Shown here: piece after piece, positions 1-6,200 of the stretch
How positions within the stretch are numbered: position 1 is the first letter of the stretch
Layout: the number at the start of each line of letters is the position of its first letter
NCBI GenBank assembly: GCA_003140915.1
Contig: PLLI01000097.1
Span: 546 to 12,132 of the forward strand
DNA: 11,587 bases
Source: Candidatus Omnitrophota bacterium
GTDB taxonomy: Bacteria; Omnitrophota; Gorgyraeia; 2-01-FULL-45-10
Direction of reading: 5' to 3'
The notes under the pieces: model-generated
Seen by the model: the letters and a program-made list of their open reading frames with translations, nothing else
Databases searched by the model: none
What the model was told of the DNA's origin: nothing
Position numbers and translations under genes: made by a program

Positions 1-381
1 ATGTGGTTCGTCAAGAACCCGGAATGGTTCGACGTCATCGTGACCGACAACCTCTTCGGAGATATTATAACCGACCTCGGCGCGATGATACAGGGCGGTA
101 TGGGCATCGCGGCCGGCGGGAACATCAACCCGAAAGGCGTATCGATGTTTGAGCCGATAGGCGGCTCAGCGCCGAAATACACGGGCCAGAATGTAATTAA
201 TCCGTTAGCGGCTATCTGCGCCGGCGGGATGATGCTCGATAACCTTGGCGAGGCCGAGGCAGGAAAGGCGATCGAAGACGCGGTCATAAAAGTCGTGAAC
301 ACGAAATTGAAGTCGCTCGCAGCCGGGAAGATGGGCTATTCGACGAGCGAGGTAGGCGACCTGTTTGTGGGGTCGATATAA
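1..381 (+). CDS. leuB: 3-isopropylmalate dehydrogenase (isocitrate/isopropylmalate DH family), C-terminal part
   Basis: This is the last 126 residues of a roughly 360-residue enzyme; the 5' part lies outside the window and the ATG at position 1 is almost certainly an internal Met. The family oxidatively decarboxylates 3-isopropylmalate (LeuB, leucine synthesis) or isocitrate in the cytoplasm, using NAD(P) and Mg2+. The core motif [11 protein letters not shown] (residues 15-25) supplies the two metal-binding aspartates, D21 and D25. It is followed by [13 protein letters not shown] and by FEPIGGSAP, the cofactor loop. That loop usually reads HGSAP or HGTAP; here Gly replaces the His. Leucine synthesis is favoured because asd follows 10 nt downstream, and leuB-asd is a common bacterial order. 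Isocitrate, homoisocitrate or tartrate dehydrogenase cannot be excluded from the C terminus alone. Confidence 0.85.
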   Translation: MWFVKNPEWFDVIVTDNLFGDIITDLGAMIQGGMGIAAGGNINPKGVSMFEPIGGSAPKYTGQNVINPLAAICAGGMMLDNLGEAEAGKAIEDAVIKVVNTKLKSLAAGKMGYSTSEVGDLFVGSI

Positions 382-384
382 AGG
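381..384 (+). promoter_or_regulatory. Ribosome binding site of asd
   Basis: AAGG sits 7 nt before the ATG at 392, supporting that start over the upstream in-frame TTG at 365. Confidence 0.55.
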
Positions 385-391
385 TAAAGAG

Positions 392-1393
392 ATGAAAAGA
401 AAAAGTAAATATAATGTAGTCGTTGTCGGAGTTGGAGTTGTCGGGATAGAGATGCTGCGCGTGTTGCGCCAGCGGAATTTTCCGGTAGGAGACCTGCGGG
501 TTTTAGCACGCAGCACAAGGGAGATAACTGTCGACGGCGAAAAATATTCCGTCAAGGCGATCTCGCCAGAGGCGTTTGACGGGATGGATATAGCGCTATT
601 CGCGGGGACCGAAGGCGAAAAAGGCGCGGCAGTGATTTATGCTCCCGAGGCGGTAAAAAGGGGATGCGTTGTCATAGATAACGGCGCTGATTTTCGCATG
701 GACCCGAAAGTGCCGCTTGTCGTCCCGGAAGTGAACGCCGCCGACGTCAAAAAGCACAAGGGAATAATCGCGAACCCGAACTGCTCGACCATACAGATGG
801 TCGTGGCGCTCTACCCTATACACAGGCGTGCGCGGATAAAGAGGATAGTCGTTACGACCTTCCAGTCCGTTTCAGGCGCGGGGCAGAAGAAAGTAAACGA
901 ACTATGGGAACAGTCCGGGGCTTTCCTCGCGAAAAAACCGATCAAGCCGGTCGAATTCCCTTACCAGATAGCGTTTAACCTTATCCCGCAGATCGACGTC
1001 TTCATGGATAACGGTTATACCAAAGAAGAGATGAAGATGGTCAACGAAACCCGTAAGATAATGGGTGACGATTCGATAAAAGTGAACGCCACCTGCGTGA
1101 GAGTGCCCGTATTCTATGCCCATTCCGAAAGCGTCAACATCGAGACCGAAAAATATATCAGCGCCAATGAAGTGAGGGAACTTCTATTGAAAGCGCCGGG
1201 CGTCCGGCTCGTCGACGATCCGATGAATAGATCCTACCCAATGCCCATAAACGCCGAAGGTAAAGACGACACTTTCGTCGGTAGGATCAGGCGGGACGAC
1301 TCTGTAAAGAACGGCATCTCGATGTGGGTTGTCGCCGATAACATCCGTAAGGGTGCCGCATTGAACGCGATCCAGATCGCGGAATTACTCTGA
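392..1393 (+). CDS. asd: Aspartate-semialdehyde dehydrogenase
   Basis: This 333-residue enzyme reduces L-aspartyl-4-phosphate to aspartate-4-semialdehyde with NADPH. It is the branch point to lysine/diaminopimelate, threonine and methionine. The ATG at 392 is chosen because AAGG lies 7 nt upstream and the Rossmann strand with GVGVVG begins right after it. An upstream in-frame TTG at 365 would overlap the previous gene and has no support. The catalytic Cys is C131 in ANPNCST. SVSGAG follows, the catalytic His is H244 in YAHSES, and the C terminus has RKGAALNAIQIAELL. Length is normal for the family. It starts 10 nt after the leuB-like gene and is probably co-transcribed. Its stop codon overlaps the first base of a large inverted repeat. 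Confidence 0.95.
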   Translation: MKRKSKYNVVVVGVGVVGIEMLRVLRQRNFPVGDLRVLARSTREITVDGEKYSVKAISPEAFDGMDIALFAGTEGEKGAAVIYAPEAVKRGCVVIDNGADFRMDPKVPLVVPEVNAADVKKHKGIIANPNCSTIQMVVALYPIHRRARIKRIVVTTFQSVSGAGQKKVNELWEQSGAFLAKKPIKPVEFPYQIAFNLIPQIDVFMDNGYTKEEMKMVNETRKIMGDDSIKVNATCVRVPVFYAHSESVNIETEKYISANEVRELLLKAPGVRLVDDPMNRSYPMPINAEGKDDTFVGRIRRDDSVKNGISMWVVADNIRKGAALNAIQIAELL

Positions 1394-1447
1394 TTCCGTG
1401 ACCCGGACAGAGCAAGTAAACTACACGCACTGTCCGGGTCACGGAAT
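1393..1447. repeat. Perfect 18-bp inverted repeat (hairpin) between asd and truA
   Basis: The left arm ATTCCGTGACCCGGACAG (1393-1410) is the exact reverse complement of 1430-1447, with a 19-nt loop at 1411-1429. The left arm begins on the last base of the asd stop, and the right arm ends 8 nt before the truA ATG. No T run follows the right arm, so it is not a standard intrinsic terminator. In RNA it would form a very stable stem occupying the region where a truA ribosome binding site should be. It could be an mRNA processing or stability element, a translational brake on truA, or a genome-wide palindromic repeat (REP/MITE-like). Confidence 0.93.
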
Positions 1448-1455
1448 GGTTACTC

Positions 1456-2190
1456 ATGCGTAACATAAAACTCACCATACGATATGACGGAACGCGTTAT
1501 TCCGGCTGGCAGTCGCAATCCAACGGCCGGGCGATACAGGACGTTATACAGGATACGATCAAGATCATAACTGGTGAACAGGTTTCGGTGGTCGGTTCCG
1601 GCAGGACGGACGCCGGCGTCCACGCCGAAGCCCAGATTGCCAATTTCAAAACACGATCAAGATTGCCGCTTAAAAATCTCCGGATGGCCTTGAATAGCCG
1701 CCTGCCTGAGGATATCGCGATAACACATATAGAGGAAGCCGCCCCGGCATTCAACGCGCAGAAGAGCGCGCGGTCGAAACTTTACCGCTACACGATAATG
1801 AATAATGATTATATGGACCCTCTCGTAAGGCATTTCGCGGCAAAGTCTTTTTTCAGGCTGGATTTGAGCAGGATGCGGAAAGCGGCCGGGTATTTAAAGG
1901 GCCGGCACGATTTCAAGTCGTTCCAGGCAACCGACGGTACGAAAAGGAGTTCCGTCCGTACCGTAAAGAATATAAAAATTGCAAAAAACGGCGGTTTAGT
2001 GTATATTTACATAGAAGCTAACGGCTTTTTGTACAACATGGCGCGGAACATAGCAGGCACCCTTGTTGAAGTCGGCCGCGGAAAGATCGCGGCCGGACGC
2101 GTAAAAGAGATATTATCGAAGCGCAATAGGAGATTTTCCGGGCCCACGATGCCGGCAAAAGGGCTGTGCATGGTGAAGGTCCGATACTAA
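1456..2190 (+). CDS. truA: tRNA pseudouridine(38-40) synthase TruA
   Basis: TruA isomerises uridines 38-40 of the tRNA anticodon stem-loop to pseudouridine, acting alone as a cytoplasmic homodimer. The 244-residue length fits. The N terminus (LTIRYDGTRYSGWQ) matches the usual family start, so the ATG at 1456 is well supported even though no clear Shine-Dalgarno precedes it. The catalytic aspartate is D52 in GRTDAGVHA. Further family signatures are KLYRYTI, GFLYNMARNIAGTLVEVGRG, and the terminal GPTMPAKGLCMVKVRY. It lies 62 nt after asd, with the 18-bp inverted repeat filling nearly all of the gap, and 16 nt before the next small gene. Translation may depend on that hairpin or on coupling to asd. 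Confidence 0.96.
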   Translation: MRNIKLTIRYDGTRYSGWQSQSNGRAIQDVIQDTIKIITGEQVSVVGSGRTDAGVHAEAQIANFKTRSRLPLKNLRMALNSRLPEDIAITHIEEAAPAFNAQKSARSKLYRYTIMNNDYMDPLVRHFAAKSFFRLDLSRMRKAAGYLKGRHDFKSFQATDGTKRSSVRTVKNIKIAKNGGLVYIYIEANGFLYNMARNIAGTLVEVGRGKIAAGRVKEILSKRNRRFSGPTMPAKGLCMVKVRY

Positions 2191-2200
2191 AGGAAAGGGG
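2191..2200 (+). promoter_or_regulatory. Ribosome binding site of the small membrane protein
   Basis: A purine tract, AGGAAAGGGG, lies directly after the truA stop and ends 6 nt before the ATG at 2207. It makes the 80-residue frame a credible translated gene. Confidence 0.6.
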
Positions 2201-2206
2201 TGGCGT

Positions 2207-2449
2207 ATGTTGCTTAAGGAGATGTTTGTGTTATTTTTATCTCTGGCATTAGGTTATATCTTGTGCATACTGGCCAAGAAACAGACCTCTGTGTTGAAGA
2301 CGTTAGGCTATACGCTCGGCATATCCGTAATGGTTTTGACCTTTCTGGGCGCTTTGGTCACATCGCAAAACTATAATTATTGGGGGAACAAGCCCTGTAT
2401 GGGCGGTAAGATGATGAAATGTATGCCGATGATGAAGCACCACAGGTAA
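2207..2449 (+). CDS. Small two-helix membrane protein with Met/Cys/His-rich tail
   Basis: I do not recognise this 80-residue protein. Two hydrophobic segments are visible, at about residues 6-23 and 36-53, separated by a short basic loop (KKQTSVLKT). By the positive-inside rule this suggests a hairpin with the loop in the cytoplasm. The C-terminal 20 residues are unusual: CMGGKMMKC, then MPMMKHHR, with seven to eight potential soft-metal ligands (Met, Cys, His). This could bind copper or another thiophilic metal outside the membrane, but that is inference from composition only. A good purine-rich ribosome site precedes it 16 nt after truA, and its last 31 nt overlap the next gene, so it is likely part of the same transcript. 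Confidence 0.75.
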   Translation: MLLKEMFVLFLSLALGYILCILAKKQTSVLKTLGYTLGISVMVLTFLGALVTSQNYNYWGNKPCMGGKMMKCMPMMKHHR

Positions 2450-3054
2450 AGAATAAATATAAGACGATCGTATTCGACCTCGGTAACACGCTTATCAGGT
2501 TCGACCATAATATTTCCGCGCGTAAGATCGCGAATCTTTTTAACTTGGATTCGCGGAAAATATACGACGCGTTCTTCGATTCGGAGATAACGAGGGCCTT
2601 CGAAAAAGGCCTCTTATCTCCGAAATCGTTTTACGGGAAGGCATCCGCTCTTCTCGGGATAAAGCTTCCGTATGAGGATTTTGTACCTATCTGGAACGAC
2701 ATCTTCTGGGAAGACGAGGATGTCTGCGACCTCGCCAGGGAACTGAAAAAAAATTACAAACTTTTTCTGTTATCCAATGTGAACCGCCTCCACTTCGAGC
2801 ATATCGAGAAGAAATTCGAGATAATAAAGATATTCGACGAGCTCATCCTTTCATTTGTAGTCGGCGCCACGAAACCCGAACGCCAGATATACGAAGACGT
2901 TATCCGTCGGGCAGGCGGCGATAAAGGCTCTATTCTCTATATCGATGACAGGGAAGACCTGATAAAAGAAGCGACTGCACTGGGTATCGATTCTATAAGA
3001 TTTGAAAGTGCCGGCAAACTTCGCGATTTGTTAAGTATTAAAAAAGTTATCTAA
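2419..3054 (+). CDS. HAD-superfamily phosphatase, YihX-like (subfamily IA)
   Basis: This is a 211-residue HAD hydrolase. Motif I is VFDLGNTL with the nucleophile D20. The position two residues later, normally the general-acid Asp, is Gly (G22), as in the FDLGNV/FDLGGV group that includes YihX. Motif II is LLSNVNRLH (S119), motif III is GATKPER (K152), and motif IV is YIDDRED (D176, D177). SNxNRLH together with KPE-IY resembles YihX, which dephosphorylates alpha-D-glucose-1-phosphate, so a cytosolic sugar-phosphate phosphatase is the best guess; the substrate is inferred. The ATG at 2419 is the only possible start: an in-frame TAA lies at 2407 and no later start precedes motif I. The gene therefore overlaps the previous one by 31 nt and may be translated by coupling, as its own ribosome site is poor. 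Confidence 0.9.
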   Translation: MYADDEAPQVKNKYKTIVFDLGNTLIRFDHNISARKIANLFNLDSRKIYDAFFDSEITRAFEKGLLSPKSFYGKASALLGIKLPYEDFVPIWNDIFWEDEDVCDLARELKKNYKLFLLSNVNRLHFEHIEKKFEIIKIFDELILSFVVGATKPERQIYEDVIRRAGGDKGSILYIDDREDLIKEATALGIDSIRFESAGKLRDLLSIKKVI

Positions 3055-3060
3055 AACCGC

Positions 3061-3088
3061 TTGACAAACTTCCCCCATATGATACAAT
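3061..3088 (+). promoter_or_regulatory. Predicted sigma-70 promoter
   Basis: A perfect -35 box TTGACA (3061-3066), a 16-nt spacer and the -10 box TACAAT (3083-3088, five of six matches to TATAAT) begin 6 nt after the HAD stop. The expected transcription start is about 3094-3096. It points at the giant gene, but an intrinsic terminator lies between. Confidence 0.75.
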
Positions 3089-3122
3089 TTCAATAATTCG
3101 TTTTTCTCAACAAATATGTTTT

Positions 3123-3154
3123 AAGACGCTTGGCAAATACCAAGCGTCTTTTTT
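3123..3154 (+). terminator. Intrinsic terminator / possible attenuator in the leader of the giant gene
   Basis: AAGACGCTTGG (3123-3133) pairs perfectly over 11 bp with 3140-3150 across a 6-nt loop (CAAATA), and a U tract of 6 (3149-3154) follows. It would end read-through from the upstream cluster. Because the predicted promoter is upstream of it, it could also act as an attenuator of the giant gene or end a small RNA of about 60 nt. Confidence 0.88.
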
Positions 3155-3191
3155 ATTGATACTAAAGCTTTTTACAATCTATAACGAGAAC

Positions 3192-3197
3192 AAGGAG
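3192..3197 (+). promoter_or_regulatory. Ribosome binding site of the giant ORF
   Basis: A strong Shine-Dalgarno, AAGGAG, lies 6 nt before the ATG at 3204. It fixes the start of the giant ORF and of its hydrophobic leader. Confidence 0.85.
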
Positions 3198-3203
3198 AAA
3201 AAA

Positions 3204-3296
3204 ATGATAAAGAATACCATAGCGCGAAAGATAATATGTCTCGTTGTTGCCAGCGCCTTTATGTTCAACGAAATTTCCTACGGGTTAGGCACCGCG
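3204..3296 (+). other. Signal-peptide-like / N-terminal membrane segment of the giant protein
   Basis: Residues 1-9 carry K3, R8 and K9. A hydrophobic core follows (residues 10-21, IICLVVASAFMF), then the polar stretch NEISYGLGTAPGT. The basic-hydrophobic-polar layout fits a Sec signal or an N-in membrane anchor. A weak A-S-A site lies at 16-18, and cleavage nearer G27-A31 is also possible. No lipobox is convincing around C12. By the positive-inside rule the remaining protein would face outward. Confidence 0.65.
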
Positions 3297-6200
3297 CCCG
3301 GCACCATAACTATGCCGACTCAGGGTAATATACTTCACATGCTGAGCCAGGTATTTTCCACAGAGATCCCGACCTCTCCGGAAATGAAATATTATGGGTT
3401 ACCGGATTTAAACAACTTGACGGATCTTGTCGGCTATGGCGTAACATTCCCGGAAAAGATAAACGCTGCAAACCTCCCTCCCGAGTTGGCCGAAAGCCCG
3501 ATTTACAAGACGCATAAACTGATAGACGCCATACGGCTTTCCGCTCAATCGAAAGGAAGCAAGCTCGCGGCCTTTGACAATATAGAGGAAGGCTACTTCG
3601 AATCGGCTAAGGGCTATTTGCCTAAATTCGAGATAGAGACTACCAAGGATAATAAGCACATCCTGGTCCTCCATACCGAGTTTGCGCAGCTGCTGGAATA
3701 TATAAAAGAGCACGACGTCTACTTCACCTATAACGGGGAGACAAAGAGCCTCGCAGAATGTATATATGAGAAACTTGTAGAAGGGGCGAACGATGTCGCT
3801 CACAAGGCGGCGTGGATGTGCCTCGTATGTTCATTTTACAAATGGAACGCCAGGAGCTATAACGGCGCAAAATACGAAAAACTGCTAAGGCAGATTTCCG
3901 ACATCAATAATAAAGAATTCAAAAATCTTGAATTTTGGCAAGAATTCCCGGATTTACTCGAAAACCCCGCGGAGAGAGAAGCGGCCATTAGCCTTGCCTT
4001 CTCGCTAAATTCACGGTTCTTTTCGAGGCGCGGTATAGGGATCCCCGAATTTAAGGTGGACCCGAGCCTTCTGACAGCGGCGATGGACCGCGAGACCAGG
4101 CAAGCGGGTACTTCTAAGACAACGGTTCTCCACGGCACCCTCGCTGATCTGAGAAAAGAGAGCGACCGGGACGAAAGCGGAAGGTTTGAAGAACACCTGG
4201 GGAAGAGTATGCATGCAGCGGCAGTAGTCCTCGCTTTTACTCCTTCCTTATGGGGAAAACCCTTTAGCGTGGCTGATTATCTGGATAAAGCATACATACC
4301 TTTTCTGAAGGCGCATCCGGAATACGGTTATCAAGTGCCCGCAAAAAATAGAAAATCCGCTCTTGCAACGGCACGAAATGACCTGTGGAAACTGGCCTTT
4401 AATCTGGAAAGCCCCATACCCCTGCGATGGCTCGGAGTGGACAAGAATAGTTCCTCCGGCCGTTTTCTATTTAAGATAAACGATAGTGCTCAACGCCATT
4501 TAGAAGTATTGAAAATTGAATCTGAAAAAGAAATGGGGGGAAAACAGGTTGCCGGCGCATCTCAACAGCCGCCGGTCCCTGCAAAAGCAGAGGAGAAGAC
4601 CGTCCTGATCGTTGGCGGGGCCGGATATATAGGAAGCACGGTTGTAAATGACTTTAACCCGCTGGTTAAAAAATATCTTGATGATGGCTGTAAAGTAGTG
4701 GTTTATGATAATCTTAGCTCCGGCCATATAGCGGCTTTGCCTGATGGCGTAAAATTAATAGAGGGCAAACTTTCCGACAAAGCGGCACTCGTAAAAGCTT
4801 TTAGAGACTCAAAGGCCGCTGAAGCGGCCATTCACTTCGCCGCATATATAGAGGTAGGCGAGTCCAATGAGAAGCCGGAGAAATATTATGAGAATAATAT
4901 TATAAATACGCACATCCTTCTCGAGGCGATGCGCGAGGCCGGGATCAAGAAGATAGTATTCTCTTCATCGGCTGCCACTTACGGGACCCCGAAGACGGTT
5001 CCGATCGATGAGAATGCCGAACTCAATCCGATAAATCCGTATGGCGTGACGAAATATATGATGGAGATGCTCCTGAGAGAATACGCCAGAAAGTACGGTT
5101 TCAGGGCGGTTGCATTCAGGTATTTCAACGCAGCAGGCGCGTTCTCGGAAGATGTCGGCGAGGATCATGATCCGGAGACGCATATTATCCCGAATTTCGT
5201 TATGGCTGCGTTAAACAATGAAGATTTATGGATTAACGGAGACGGCAGTCACCAGCGCAGTTATATCAACGTAAAGGACCTTGCGGTTGCCCATATTCTT
5301 GCGGTTGACTGGTTAAATAAGCAGGAAGAAGCGAAGCCGGACGAAGGTGTTTTTGAGGCGTTCAATCTCGGCGCCCTCAGGACGTATTCGAACCTCGAAA
5401 TCGCTGAGCGCATAATAGCGAAAGTATCGGAAATAACAGGGAAACCCTGTACAAGCAGTATCCGGTATAGACCAGCGAGGCCCGGTGATCCCGATAAACT
5501 GGATGCCAGGATCAATAAAGCTCGAGAAGTGTTAGGGTGGGAGCCGCAGTATAGCGATATTGATACGATCATCGAAGGCGCTGTTAAGTGGCGCATGGCG
5601 CACCCGAAAGGGTTTGAGGAGAAGACGAAGAAAGTTCCGGATAGAGCGCCGCTCGCCATCATACAGGATATGAGGGAATATCTTCTGCAGGATATGACCT
5701 TGAGCTGGCAGTTCAAAATGGAATTTTTCGAGAGACTCTTTAAGGATGAGATCAATAAGTTCAGGGTGCTGGATCAAGCGAAGAAGGAATGGACAGACGA
5801 CCAGATCCTAAAATGGGCGAAGGATAGCGACCCGGATCAGAATAAGATATTCGAGCTGATCACCGGCGCGATAAAGAAGATCAATATTCCTGTTACGAAA
5901 AAGGATGTGACGGTTTCGGAGAGCGAGGCGGCAGCGCTGCAGTCAACGGCAGATGATTCGAAGAGGGCAGCTATAGTCAAAGATATCTTCAGTCGCGAGT
6001 TTAACAGCACATCGGACGTGACAACGAAAGCGCCCGGGAGGGACAACGTGCAAGGTGAGCACGTCGACTATAACGAAGCGCAGATCAAGACAGGTAAGGT
6101 CCACTTATATTCCATGGGAGGAGCCATACAGAACAATTTCCTTGCGGCCGCGGCTAAAAGAAACGACCGGGTAGTGCGCATGGTGCATGCCGATACTCAG

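Noticed and set aside
1393..1447. Inverted repeat as an intrinsic terminator of asd or as insertion-sequence ends
   Set aside because: There is no U tract after the stem, and the 19-nt loop holds no transposase; no target duplication is visible around it. It is kept as an unexplained repeat.
3116..3124. Minimal ORF ATG-TTT-TAA right before the terminator hairpin, as in a leader-peptide attenuator
   Set aside because: It has no ribosome site and only two codons, so chance is the simplest explanation.
4533..4595. In-frame ATG just before the GalE domain that could start a separate epimerase gene
   Set aside because: The upstream sequence (GAATCTGAAAAAGAA) has no convincing Shine-Dalgarno, and the frame is continuous with the N-terminal region, so a separate gene is not supported.
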